Source: Ferroplasma sp037442045
Lineage (GTDB): Archaea; Thermoplasmatota; Thermoplasmata; Thermoplasmatales; Thermoplasmataceae
Direction of reading: 5' to 3'
Assembly (NCBI RefSeq): GCF_037442045.1
Contig: NZ_JBBIRC010000005.1
Span: 1-48,160 of the forward strand
DNA length: 48,160 nt
The stretch's first letter is position 1, and each line of letters starts with the position of its first letter. A model generated the notes under the pieces. That model was not told the origin of the DNA, ran no database searches, and saw only the letters and a list, made by a program, of their open reading frames with translations. The translations under genes were made by a program, and so were the position numbers. This document shows, in pieces, positions 16,174 to 24,455 of this stretch.

Positions 16174-17211
16174 TTATTTTTTAACGGGCTTTACATTTAT
16201 AAGATATGTATTCACCCAGGCATAAATATATAAAATTATAAGCCCTGCAGTGAAGATAATAATTGAATATACGAATATCTCCAATTTGGTATATGCATAG
16301 ATCATATAATCTGAAAATGTAGAAATGCCAACAGGAAAGACATATGCCCATACAACCATAGACTGTCTACGTTTTATATGGGTAAGAGCTATTGCACCGG
16401 AGACAAGGAACAAAAATAAATCAAAGCCCCAGAGCATTATTGAAATGTTTATAGCAAGATGCAAAGGGACGTAAAATATATTTATATAATTAAACTGGGA
16501 CATGAACATAATGTTTATAATCAACATGCTGGAAGCGCCCACCGGTATCATAGCAGCAGGTGCCGTCTGCAGATAATTTGGCCTGTTGCTTATATGTGAT
16601 ATATATGCCGAAATTCCAACAAATAAAAACTGGAAAAATGATATGCCAAAGGCAACCATAACCATAAAATAAACTGTATCAAGTATGCTAGTGCTGTAAT
16701 ACGATGATATTGGAGGCGTTAACATTACCGAACTCAGTATTATGTTCGCACTCATTACTATTGATGGTACCAGAATTGCATAAGTCACTTTGTTAAAATC
16801 ATACTTATTTGTATAAAGATTGTAATTCAGCACAATGTTAACTAAAAGCACAAAAATATAAAAGAATATAAATAAATAATAAAAAAGGTATGCTACAAAA
16901 GAGCTTATGCCAACATATGCTGTATAAAAGAAAGCAAAGGCATAGTATAGAACTCCGAGAAATGTGATAAAACTCAATTTTGACATGTCGTTATAATCCT
17001 CTCTTATAAGGCTTTTATTTTTTGCATACCTGTAAAGCCATGAGCCAAATACAAAGAAAAAGAATATAAGAACTATAAAATATATTATTTTTCCAATATC
17101 AAAGATTAAATGATTATGAAATACCAGATAGATTATAAAAAAAGCAAGAGATATTGAAAGTGTGCCAAGCACAACAGGAAACCATGACGAATCCATGCCA
17201 TTATAACACAT
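16174..17211 (-). CDS. SLAC1/TehA (TDT)-like membrane transporter
   Basis: 345 aa with about ten membrane helices. The N-terminus SSWFPVVLGTLSISLAF recalls the family start (WFxxVLGTG), and the internal repeat elements APAAMIPVGASSM and VVWAYVFPVGISTFSDYM fit the TDT/SLAC1 pattern in which paired helices line an anion pore. Family members move dicarboxylates, sulfite, tellurite or small anions; none can be selected here. The third Gly of VLGTG is replaced, so the assignment is moderate. It is the first gene of a tight minus-strand unit with proS and the HAD phosphatase. The ATG at 17211 or the one five codons later could serve as start. Confidence 0.65.
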   Translation of the reverse strand: MCYNGMDSSWFPVVLGTLSISLAFFIIYLVFHNHLIFDIGKIIYFIVLIFFFFVFGSWLYRYAKNKSLIREDYNDMSKLSFITFLGVLYYAFAFFYTAYVGISSFVAYLFYYLFIFFYIFVLLVNIVLNYNLYTNKYDFNKVTYAILVPSIVMSANIILSSVMLTPPISSYYSTSILDTVYFMVMVAFGISFFQFLFVGISAYISHISNRPNYLQTAPAAMIPVGASSMLIINIMFMSQFNYINIFYVPLHLAINISIMLWGFDLFLFLVSGAIALTHIKRRQSMVVWAYVFPVGISTFSDYMIYAYTKLEIFVYSIIIFTAGLIILYIYAWVNTYLINVKPVKK

Positions 17212-17278
17212 GTAAAGTCAATGTTTAACTATTTTATAATTTTATTTATTCACAGTGTTACGATTTCGGTTGACCATG

Positions 17279-17555
17279 TTAACAGACTCCTGTGGAAGTT
17301 ATCATCTCTTTCATGCTTAAATGTCGTGGATGCAACCCAACACCTCTATCCCGTCCTCTAATGATTCTAGGATTGTTTTTTTTTATTATATTATATACTG
17401 CATTGGCATCTTCGTTAATTATAGTTTTATCTAATGTTTCAAATAAACATCTTGATACTCTCTTTCATGCATATTTATTATAATGTTCTATTGTTTTATT
17501 ATCAAGAAAGGATGCTTTGCCTGTGCATGCTTCATCGATAACCATGTGTACAATA
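17279..17555 (-). pseudogene. TnpB C-terminal remnant (IS200/IS605-type RNA-guided nuclease)
   Basis: Reading the minus strand gives VIDEACTGKASFLDN, then after about 15 codons an in-frame TGA, then KRVSRCLFETLDKT, INEDANAVYNIIKK and RDRGVGLHP, ending at a TAA. This matches the end of TnpB: the zinc-ribbon/RuvC-III part with the catalytic Asp in D-A-N-A-x-Y-N. The internal stop and missing N-terminal two thirds make it a dead fragment. A similar fragment lies at 23975-24100. The upstream edge near 17556 coincides with the start of another transposase remnant. Confidence 0.7.
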
Positions 17556-17564
17556 AAAAGGTGA

Positions 17565-17708
17565 AGACTATATATCAATACATGGGAAGAGGTAGTATAC
17601 CACTATAATTATCAGACAAGGCATATGTCATTATCCATAGATGAAAAGCCGGTAGTAACACCTGTAATGGCTTATGAAGAAAAAGGAAGGGAATTAAATG
17701 AGCAATAA
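17565..17708 (+). pseudogene. C-terminal remnant of an integrase-core (DDE) transposase
   Basis: From 17565 the plus frame is open to the TAA at 17708 and contains WEEVVYHYNYQTRHMSLSI, then EKPVVTPVMAYEEK. The WxxxYNxxRxHxSL pattern is the usual end of rve-type integrase-core transposases (IS3/IS481-like). No catalytic residues and no start are left. I cannot assign the IS family. Confidence 0.55.
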
Positions 17709-17780
17709 ATATAATTAGGAACTCATTTCAGGATATTACAAATTACATAGTTTATAAATAATTAATAAAAATATGCATCA

Positions 17781-19097
17781 ATGAAACAACAGGTAAGTGT
17801 TCCTGTAGCAACAGCGGTAGGGCTTGGAGCCATAATTGGGGCAGGCATATTTGTTTTGAGTGGCACAACAATCGCCCTGGCCGGGGCAGATTCATTAATA
17901 TCATTCGTAATAGTCGGAATACTTGCTTTGATCATGGCACTTGAATTTGGTGAACTTGGTTCAATAATGCCAAGAAGCAAGGGAGCATCATTCTCATACG
18001 CATACAATGCATTTGGCAGTGAACTTGGATTTATTTCTGGATTATTATTGTATTTCAGTTTTTCCTCTGCAATATCTGCAATAGCTCTGGGTTTTGGATC
18101 ATATTTAGCAAGTTTATTGAATGTTAATAATAATTATTATCCAATTTTATTTGCTATAATGCTTATATTTGTATTATCCATAGTAAATATTGTAGGTATT
18201 AGAAAAGCAACAAAGGCAGATTTTTTTCTTGTAATAATAAAATTGTCTATTTTAACATTATTTATTGTTTCGGCACTGGCGCTTGCTTTTTATAGCAACA
18301 CATTTAAGGTAACAAATTTTTCAGTATCCCCGCATCAGGGCACAATATTCGCAATATTTTCAGCCAGTGTGGCAGTATTTTTTGCATATTCTGGATTTCA
18401 ATCTATTTCAACCATGACATCCGATATCAAGGGCGGCCCAAAAAAAGCTGCACATGCAATAATATTTGCTGTAGCAATCAGCATCGTATTTTATATTGTA
18501 ATTGTTATTTCACTGATGGCAATGGTTCCAGCATCAAAATTCACAATATCTGCTGACCCGCTTGATTTTGCATTGAATTATGTCCATGCGCCATATTCAT
18601 TATTTTTAATAGTTACTATCGGAGCTTTAATTGCAACCACCTCTGCAACTCTGGCAATGATATTAACATCATCACGGGTTTTGTATCAAATAGCAGACAA
18701 TAAATTGTTGCCAGCATTTCTGAGAAAATTTGACAGAAAAAAGGATGTTTCTGTTAACGGTGTGATTATATCTGCAGCAATAGGAGTTGTTGTTTTATTC
18801 TCAGGCAATGTCTTTATAATAGCTGCTATCAGCAATTTTGGCTTATTATTATCCTATCTTGTCTCGAGTTTTGCATTGATACATTTTAGAAGGCAGCATA
18901 GAAGTGGTGAATTTAAAATGCCTCTTTATCCATATTTAACTATTATCTCGATCTTTTTATTGTTTTTACTGATAATTGGTCTGCCAAAAGAATCGCTTTA
19001 TATCGGTCTTATTATGATCATTGTATTTATGATGATCTATTATGTGTTTGTAGAATTTAAAAGGGATAAAGTTATAAAAGAGGAAATTTTCAAATAA
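17781..19097 (+). CDS. APC-family amino acid permease
   Basis: 438 aa, about 12 predicted helices. TM1 carries the substrate-site glycine pattern LGAIIGAGIFVLSG (residues 15-28), followed by FGELGSIMPRSKGASFSYAYNAFG, the TM2-TM3 signature of APC transporters. DIKGGPKKAAHAIIFAV before TM6 corresponds to the conserved cytosolic loop. The GAIIGAGIF form is frequent in cationic/neutral amino acid exchangers, but substrate cannot be set. The gene is monocistronic and follows 70 bp after the transposase remnant. The hairpin at 19116-19138 downstream could end transcription. Confidence 0.9.
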   Translation: MKQQVSVPVATAVGLGAIIGAGIFVLSGTTIALAGADSLISFVIVGILALIMALEFGELGSIMPRSKGASFSYAYNAFGSELGFISGLLLYFSFSSAISAIALGFGSYLASLLNVNNNYYPILFAIMLIFVLSIVNIVGIRKATKADFFLVIIKLSILTLFIVSALALAFYSNTFKVTNFSVSPHQGTIFAIFSASVAVFFAYSGFQSISTMTSDIKGGPKKAAHAIIFAVAISIVFYIVIVISLMAMVPASKFTISADPLDFALNYVHAPYSLFLIVTIGALIATTSATLAMILTSSRVLYQIADNKLLPAFLRKFDRKKDVSVNGVIISAAIGVVVLFSGNVFIIAAISNFGLLLSYLVSSFALIHFRRQHRSGEFKMPLYPYLTIISIFLLFLLIIGLPKESLYIGLIMIIVFMMIYYVFVEFKRDKVIKEEIFK

Positions 19098-19403
19098 TCT
19101 ATAAAAATATCTAGAGCACAGCCGGGCAAGGCCTGTGCATAATATAATATTAAAGACCATAAGCATTATTTGGAACTTCTTTCTTGTAGCTTGAAGCCCA
19201 ATATAGTGAAAATTAGAAAAAAAACATTGAGTTTACTGGCTCGTGCTACTGGTAGTTAATTGAATAATTGAGTTGTTAATATCAACAGGCACTATTGAAA
19301 AATTGATATTCACATTTAACTAACATTTATTGTAATTTTTAAAACATAATTATCTGCTATTATATGTATCAACATTTTTATACAATGATTCCGTATATTT
19401 ATT
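19098..19403. other. Intergenic stretch with one GC-rich hairpin and a TATA box
   Basis: No gene is seen. Positions 19116-19138 form a hairpin (GCACAG pairing with CTGTGC, plus two inner C-G pairs) about 20 bp after the permease stop. The rest is AT-rich and ends in the promoter of the next gene (TTTTTATA at 19375-19382). Confidence 0.5.
19375..19382 (+). promoter_or_regulatory. TATA box of the 19404 gene
   Basis: TTTTTATA is centred about 25 bp upstream of the ATG at 19404, as expected for a leaderless archaeal transcript. Confidence 0.5.
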
Positions 19404-20105
19404 ATGAGAATAACAGGGCTTATTTCGGAACAGGTTGCAAAACAGCCAGTAGAAGTGAATTATACCTGGTATGATAAAGCTAAAGGAATAATACAGTGGA
19501 ATTTTATGAATACCAGCAGTACTGCCAGGTCATTTATATTGTTAAGGGGCATAGAAGAAAACAGGAAAGTTTCAGAAATATATGCTTTTGGCAATGCTTT
19601 TTATCCACTTTATTACAAGAATTTTCATGTTAATTTTGCAACAAAACCAGAACCACTGGCCAACATATCCCCTGAAACAAACAGCGCACCTTTGGCAGTT
19701 ATTAATAATTCTGATTCCATATTGCTTGTTGCTTTTTTGTATACGTTATCAGGAGGCACCAAATATTCTGTTCTTGAAGGAGGTTGGAAAGGAATAGAGC
19801 CAGGCGGAATAAAAGTGGTTGATGCGGAATTTGCTGCTACAAAGAACTTTGAAATAAAATATGATAAAAAGCAATGCGCCTTATATAATGAAGAATCAAA
19901 CAGTGATTACCCATGCCCAGAAAATCCATTTACTGTAAAGAGTGCATTAATGAATGTAAACAATAGCATAAAACCTCTGTTTAATGATACAATTTCTATA
20001 TTGCGCAGTGAAAATTGCAGAAAAAAGATTGAAAATTTTATGCAAAGCAATAATCTCAATGATTATTATGATGCACTGCAGTGCCTTCTGGATCAGTATC
20101 TATAA
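19404..20105 (+). CDS. Protein of unknown function, 233 aa
   Basis: Not recognised. The N-terminal two thirds look beta-rich: short strands such as VNYTWYDKAKGIIQWNF, FILLRGI, LLVAFLYTL and YSVLEGGWKGIEPGGIKVV. This would suit an immunoglobulin-like or lipocalin-like fold. The last 60 residues are helical and hold three of four cysteines (C157, C170, C209, C226; positions approximate), which could form disulfides. No signal peptide or membrane helix is visible, so it is probably cytosolic. The promoter suggests a leaderless mRNA, while codon use and composition resemble the neighbours. It is a lone gene between a permease and surE. Confidence 0.6.
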   Translation: MRITGLISEQVAKQPVEVNYTWYDKAKGIIQWNFMNTSSTARSFILLRGIEENRKVSEIYAFGNAFYPLYYKNFHVNFATKPEPLANISPETNSAPLAVINNSDSILLVAFLYTLSGGTKYSVLEGGWKGIEPGGIKVVDAEFAATKNFEIKYDKKQCALYNEESNSDYPCPENPFTVKSALMNVNNSIKPLFNDTISILRSENCRKKIENFMQSNNLNDYYDALQCLLDQYL

Positions 20106-20165
20106 TCAAATTATTTATAAAAATCAGTTAATTTAACGAATTTTTCATAAAAATACAATAAAAAC

Positions 20166-20174
20166 TAAATATAA
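20166..20174 (+). promoter_or_regulatory. TATA box of surE
   Basis: TAAATATAA is centred about 25 bp upstream of the ATG at 20195. This supports that codon over the in-frame ATG at 20177, which would lie before the transcription start. Confidence 0.5.
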
Positions 20175-20194
20175 GGATGGTATATTATAGTATT

Positions 20195-21001
20195 ATGATT
20201 TTAGTAACAAATGATGATGGTTTTAATTCTACTGGAATAAAGCAGCTTTACCGTAATGCTGCCATGGTAGATGAAACAGTAATGGTTGCACCTGACAGTA
20301 TGCGAAGTGCATCTGGCATGACCATTACTTTTACAAAGCCCATGAGAATAAATTCATTAGAAAAATATGGAATTAATGGATATTCTATATCTGGATATCC
20401 TGCAGATACAATTACAATAGCACAGAATGTTGTTTTAAAAAACCGGAAAATTGACCTTGTTGCAAGCGGAATCAATCTTGGCTCAAATATATCATTGCGC
20501 TCAATATACGCAAGTGGCACTATATCAGCAGCCATTGCAGCTGCTTTAAAAGGGATAAAGTCAATGGCATTTTCTATGGTTACAAGCCGGATTAATGCCA
20601 GTGAAGATTCAGATTTTGCCAAAGCAGGAGTGTATTCCAGGTACATAATGGAAGAATTCAAAACAAATGGATTTCCAGTTAACGCTGATGTACTTAATAT
20701 AAACTTCCCAGAACAAATTACCGATGACACCGAAATAAAGGTTGTTCCAATGGCAGAGAATGTATTCCTTGATTACCTTGACCATAATATAGATCCAAAT
20801 GGGAAGGATTATTACTGGCTTGGAAATACAATAAAAAAATCGGATGATAAAAATACAGATTATTATGTTTTAATGGAAGAAAATAATATCTCTGTAACAC
20901 CACTTTCAATCCATGGACATGTTATAAAGGACTATGAACCGACTAAACAATTTTTCGCTGATATAAGAAAAAAAATTCTTGAAGATGAAGCTCTTGCATA
21001 A
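20195..21001 (+). CDS. surE: 5'/3'-nucleotidase SurE
   Basis: 268 aa. SurE is a metal-dependent phosphatase acting on nucleoside monophosphates and some other phosphate esters. The sequence begins with the invariant ILVTNDDGFNSTGI (metal ligands Asp7, Asp8), followed by VAPDSMRSASGMTIT, GYPADTITIA, ASGINLGSNIS and YASGTISAAIAA, all family motifs in the expected order. Length (about 250-270) is normal. The ATG at 20195 puts the DD motif at the usual distance from the N-terminus. An ATG at 20177 would add six residues with no homology. The gene is 60 bp upstream of the ABC ATPase gene on the same strand. Confidence 0.93.
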   Translation: MILVTNDDGFNSTGIKQLYRNAAMVDETVMVAPDSMRSASGMTITFTKPMRINSLEKYGINGYSISGYPADTITIAQNVVLKNRKIDLVASGINLGSNISLRSIYASGTISAAIAAALKGIKSMAFSMVTSRINASEDSDFAKAGVYSRYIMEEFKTNGFPVNADVLNINFPEQITDDTEIKVVPMAENVFLDYLDHNIDPNGKDYYWLGNTIKKSDDKNTDYYVLMEENNISVTPLSIHGHVIKDYEPTKQFFADIRKKILEDEALA

Positions 21002-21061
21002 TTTAACCTTTATAAACTTTATAAAATGTAAATTATATATGATTGAAATTCATTTAAGGCA

Positions 21062-21901
21062 ATGATACATATTCAGAACCTTGAAAAAGAGTATAAAAAA
21101 AATCAGAAAGCTCTTAATTCTATCACACAGGATCTGGATAATGGGATAGTTTCAATTATTGGAAAAAATGGTGCGGGAAAAACAACACTTTTACGAATTT
21201 TATCCACACAACTTAAAGCTTCATCCGGCGATGCCTATATTGATGGCATTAGTGTAACTAATGAACCGAATAAAATTAGAAGCAGAATAGTAAGCATCCC
21301 TCAAGAAGCTGCACCTATTGGAATTTTAACAGCCTATGAACAGGTTTTTTTATATTTAACCGGAAAAGGATTTTCATTTCACTCTGCAAAGGACGAAACA
21401 ATGCGGGCATTAAAAGGTGTTGGCATGGCAGAAAAAATGAATGTGCCTACAGATGAACTGTCAGGTGGCATGAAAAGAAAAATGTTCGTTGCCATGGCCC
21501 TTGGAGCAAATGCCGATACCGTATTTCTGGATGAGCCTACCACCGGCCTTGATCCCCTTTCAAGAATGGAAACATGGAGTGCTATTAAAGAACTTTCAGG
21601 AAATGTAATATTAACCACGCATTATATGGAAGAAGCAACAGAACTTTCACAGAAAATATACATGATGGATTCTGGAACTTTTATAGGGGCAGGCACAGCT
21701 GATGAATTGCTTTATGGTCTCAAAGACAAGGTTAGAATAGAATCCAGATCTCCTCTTTCAGGGTCATACCATATAGGCAATATATATGTAAAATACATAG
21801 ATAAATCCGAAATATCCAGTTATAATAATATTTATTACTCAATCAAGCAAATTTCCATAGAAGATTTATTTATAATAAGAGGTGTTGTACTTGAATATTA
21901 G
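21062..21901 (+). CDS. ABC transporter ATP-binding protein
   Basis: 279 aa, one nucleotide-binding domain. Walker A GKNGAGKTT, Q-loop in SIPQEAAP, signature LSGGMKRKM, Walker B VFLDEPTTGLDP, and H-loop LTTHYMEEA. The closeness of the signature and EPTTGLDP to ABC-2/DrrA-type exporters suggests export or membrane-lipid work rather than nutrient uptake. The C-terminal 60 residues after GTADELLYG are a short beta-rich tail, as in DrrA-like ATPases. The permease gene overlaps its 3' end by about 11 bp, so they form one two-gene exporter. Confidence 0.92.
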   Translation: MIHIQNLEKEYKKNQKALNSITQDLDNGIVSIIGKNGAGKTTLLRILSTQLKASSGDAYIDGISVTNEPNKIRSRIVSIPQEAAPIGILTAYEQVFLYLTGKGFSFHSAKDETMRALKGVGMAEKMNVPTDELSGGMKRKMFVAMALGANADTVFLDEPTTGLDPLSRMETWSAIKELSGNVILTTHYMEEATELSQKIYMMDSGTFIGAGTADELLYGLKDKVRIESRSPLSGSYHIGNIYVKYIDKSEISSYNNIYYSIKQISIEDLFIIRGVVLEY

Positions 21902-22613
21902 ATTTATTTTAACAATGGCATGGTATTATGGAGTTAAAACAATAGTGCGTGGCCCTTCATATTTAATTGCTTCACTTGCAACTCCTCTGACACTTTTATT
22001 TCTGGTATTTGTACTAAGCCATGGAGCTTTAGTAAAATTTGCCATTGTAGGAGGGCTCATAGCTTTTATTGGTTCCGTAGGCCTCTCAGGAGCAGGAGAT
22101 TCAGCCTTTTTCAGGCTTCAGTTGAGAATACAGGATTTGTATGTTCCCAGCAAGGTGTCACCTTTCGATTACATGGCTGCATTTACTTTAAGCTATATGG
22201 TATTTTCAATTCCTGGAATAATACTTTATGTATACCTTGGAACATTATATCATCTTTTCACATTATATGATTCATTAATAATGCTTCTTGTTATGATTTT
22301 ATTAATTATTTCAACAACATCTATTGCATTTATGATTTCAGGTTCTATAAAGCATTTAAGGAATATATGGGGAATAACTGGAATTTTAACAATTATTACA
22401 AGCATTCTGCCTCCTACGTTTTATCCATATAAATATGTGCCAAAAGCATTTCTTTACATCATTGCATTATCGCCAACAACGCCTGCAGCAGTGATAATTC
22501 AGGGAGCATTTGGCCTTTCCCCGGTGATGAACATTATGTTTTTTATATTGCTCGGCGAAGCAGTAATTTATACTATTCTTGCCAGAATTCTGGTTAAATG
22601 GAGGGAAAATTAG
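21891..22613 (+). CDS. ABC-2 type permease
   Basis: About 240 aa with six predicted helices, the size of DrrB/ABC-2 permeases. The N-terminal amphipathic stretch RFILTMAWYYGVKTIVRGPSY precedes TM1 (LIASLATPLTLLFLVFVLS), as in this family. VSPFDYMAAFTLSYM and TGILTIITSILPPTFYPY are equivalent to the conserved segment before the last helices. I favour the TTG at 21891 as start because GAGGTG (21879-21884) sits six bases upstream. GTG 21882 and ATG 21915 are alternatives. Substrate unknown; drug, lipid or peptide export are all possible. Confidence 0.85.
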   Translation: MNIRFILTMAWYYGVKTIVRGPSYLIASLATPLTLLFLVFVLSHGALVKFAIVGGLIAFIGSVGLSGAGDSAFFRLQLRIQDLYVPSKVSPFDYMAAFTLSYMVFSIPGIILYVYLGTLYHLFTLYDSLIMLLVMILLIISTTSIAFMISGSIKHLRNIWGITGILTIITSILPPTFYPYKYVPKAFLYIIALSPTTPAAVIIQGAFGLSPVMNIMFFILLGEAVIYTILARILVKWREN

Positions 22614-22662
22614 TTTTAAATTTTTATTTATATATTTTTTGCATTGAATCATTAAGAAAATC

Positions 22663-22669
22663 TTATATA
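22663..22669 (+). promoter_or_regulatory. TATA box of moaA-moaD
   Basis: TTATATA lies 24-30 bp upstream of the moaA ATG (22693). A leaderless or nearly leaderless transcript is expected. Confidence 0.55.
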
Positions 22670-22692
22670 CACTTCTGGCAATATGAGTTTAT

Positions 22693-23640
22693 ATGATAAA
22701 TACCGTGGAAACAGAGCTTCTTTACGATAACTATAACAGGTCTGTCAATAGTTTAAGAATACAGGTAAATGCCATATGCAATTTCCACTGCATATTTTGC
22801 CACATGGAAGGCACTGAAAGGAGTATGGAGTATATGACTCCAGAACAGATAGAGAGAGTTGTTCAGGTTGCAGCCAGCCACGGTGTCAATAAGATTAAAT
22901 TTACTGGCGGTGAACCGTTATTAAGGGAAGATATAATTGAAATTGTTAAAAGGACAAGGACACATATTACCGGAAATATATCGCTTACAACTAACGGAGT
23001 TGAACTTCCAAAACTGGCCAAAGGCTTGAAGGAAGCTGGTCTTGATAGGGTAAATATCTCTATGCATGCTATAGATGAATATAATTTTCATTTTATAACT
23101 GGGACAAAAAAAGATTTTCTGCCAATTGTTCAATATGGAATAAAAGCTGCACAGGATGCAGGCCTTGGCCCCATAAAGATAAATTTTGTATTAATGAAAA
23201 ATATAAATGAAGATCAGGTTGATGGAATGATTAAATTCTGTGCCGAGAATAACTGCATCTTCCAGTTAATAGAATTTGAGGCAAATGTAGAAAAAGAGCA
23301 CAGTGAAGAATATATAAAATACCATGTTTCACTTCAGCCTGTGGAGGAAAAAATTAAAAGGCAGGCTCTATGCGTTGAGCACAATCCATTGCACAACAGA
23401 GAAATATATACCGTTAATAGTGAGTTTGGAAAAGTAAAAATAGAGTTTGTAAAGCCAATGAGAAATGCAGATTTTTGCAGGCATTGCACAAGATTAAGAG
23501 TAACTGCTGATGGGGAATTTAAAACCTGTTTATTACGTGAAAATGATTATTTTGATATTAAAAAGGCCCTGCAAGATCAGGATGAACTGGATAATGTATA
23601 CAAAACTGCAGTGAAAGCAAGAATACCGTATTGGAGATGA
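22693..23640 (+). CDS. moaA: GTP 3',8-cyclase MoaA (radical SAM)
   Basis: 315 aa. It converts GTP to 3',8-cyclo-7,8-dihydro-GTP, the first step of molybdopterin synthesis. The radical-SAM cluster is at C29, C33 and C36 (CNFHCIFC), with the SAM-binding GGEPLL at 72-77. The second 4Fe-4S site is at C262, C265 and C279 (FCRHCTRLRVTADGEFKTC), which holds GTP. Length is normal, but the C-terminus ends KARIPYWR and lacks the Gly-Gly tail that bacterial and human MoaA insert into the active site. Its TGA is followed by moaD; the ATG of moaD (23643) is two bases further. Confidence 0.95.
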   Translation: MINTVETELLYDNYNRSVNSLRIQVNAICNFHCIFCHMEGTERSMEYMTPEQIERVVQVAASHGVNKIKFTGGEPLLREDIIEIVKRTRTHITGNISLTTNGVELPKLAKGLKEAGLDRVNISMHAIDEYNFHFITGTKKDFLPIVQYGIKAAQDAGLGPIKINFVLMKNINEDQVDGMIKFCAENNCIFQLIEFEANVEKEHSEEYIKYHVSLQPVEEKIKRQALCVEHNPLHNREIYTVNSEFGKVKIEFVKPMRNADFCRHCTRLRVTADGEFKTCLLRENDYFDIKKALQDQDELDNVYKTAVKARIPYWR

Positions 23641-23642
23641 AC

Positions 23643-23879
23643 ATGAAAATCAATGTTTTATATTTTGCCCATGTAAGAGATATTACCGGAATACCTGAAG
23701 AATCAATGTATCTTGAAACAGGGAGCATTGATCTTTTAAAAACAAAAATATTTAGAAAATACCCTGAACTGAAAAAGATTACCAATTTGCTCATATCGGT
23801 AAATAATGAATATTATTCCGGCATGCCGCTCAGTGAAAATGATACTGTTGCGTTTTTCCCTCCTGTAAGCGGGGGATGA
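23643..23879 (+). CDS. moaD: Molybdopterin synthase sulfur carrier MoaD
   Basis: 78 aa, beta-grasp fold of the ubiquitin-like MoaD/ThiS family. It starts KINVLYFAHVRDITG and ends with the required PPVSGG, whose terminal glycine is thiocarboxylated before donating sulfur through MoaE (gene at 7525). GGAGATGA (23633-23640) at the end of moaA gives the Shine-Dalgarno site for the ATG at 23643. The ATG at 23637 overlaps that site and is less likely. moaA and moaD form an operon; the activating E1-like enzyme and MoaC are not in the window. Confidence 0.93.
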   Translation: MKINVLYFAHVRDITGIPEESMYLETGSIDLLKTKIFRKYPELKKITNLLISVNNEYYSGMPLSENDTVAFFPPVSGG

Positions 23880-23974
23880 ATAAAAAGTACAATTTTAAGA
23901 ATGGTTCTGCATTATAATTTTTTTAAAGCTTTCTAATATGCAGGTATTGGCAGGTTTCAAAGATTGTTAGCAGG

Positions 23975-24100
23975 TTAATAAATGCCTTTGGGAGTTACCA
24001 TCTCCTTTATTGTTAAACTTTCTGGATGAAACCAGACACCTTATATCATGGCCTCTAACGGTTCTGGAATTGCTTTTCTTATCAATATGATATCTCTGAT
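23975..24100 (-). pseudogene. Second TnpB C-terminal remnant
   Basis: On the minus strand: RKAIPEPLEAMI, an in-frame TAA, GVWFHPESLTIKEM, then VTPKGIY and a stop. The GVxxHP-x-x-L pattern and the DNA match to 17286-17375 show it came from a related TnpB. Only about 40 codons can be recognised, so its left edge is approximate. Confidence 0.55.
23980..24071. repeat. Diverged repeat of 17286-17375 (tnpB 3' end)
   Basis: The two stretches align along their whole length without large gaps, including GGAGTTACCATCTCC/GGAAGTTATCATCTC and GTTCTGGAATTG/ATTCTAGGATTG. They are old copies of one mobile element. Confidence 0.6.
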
Positions 24101-24455
24101 GGCTCATCGTTTGATAATACACCGGATATTGTTTTGTAATCAACAAAATAAACTAAATTTGCAACTGTTCTTGCTGCATGGATATGAAACAAAAAATAAG
24201 GAAAAAATAGATGATTTTTATGCTTATGATTATCGGGATATAATGTTATAATTGTTCAATGTAAATTATATTGGCATAATACTGCTTTATTGGTTGCTGA
24301 AAATTTTTAATTCATTTATATTTCTCCATATTTAACAGGCTGCAAATTCTAAGTATTAAATATTTTAATCCCATGAATTAAAAGTCTAAATTGTAACGCG
24401 AAGTTTATCCATCCGCGTATATTATAATATACTCAATGTATTAAATTTAAAAATT
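24101..24455. other. AT-rich intergenic remainder beyond the TnpB remnant
   Basis: No convincing gene is seen. A plus-strand open frame ends at 24251 but has no start signal or known motif, and overlaps the remnant. The right half, before the convergent ggt end, is plain AT-rich DNA. Confidence 0.45.

Noticed and set aside
24048..24251. 67-codon plus-strand open frame after moaD
   Set aside because: It overlaps the TnpB remnant on the other strand, has no Shine-Dalgarno or TATA in place, and its sequence is low in complexity.
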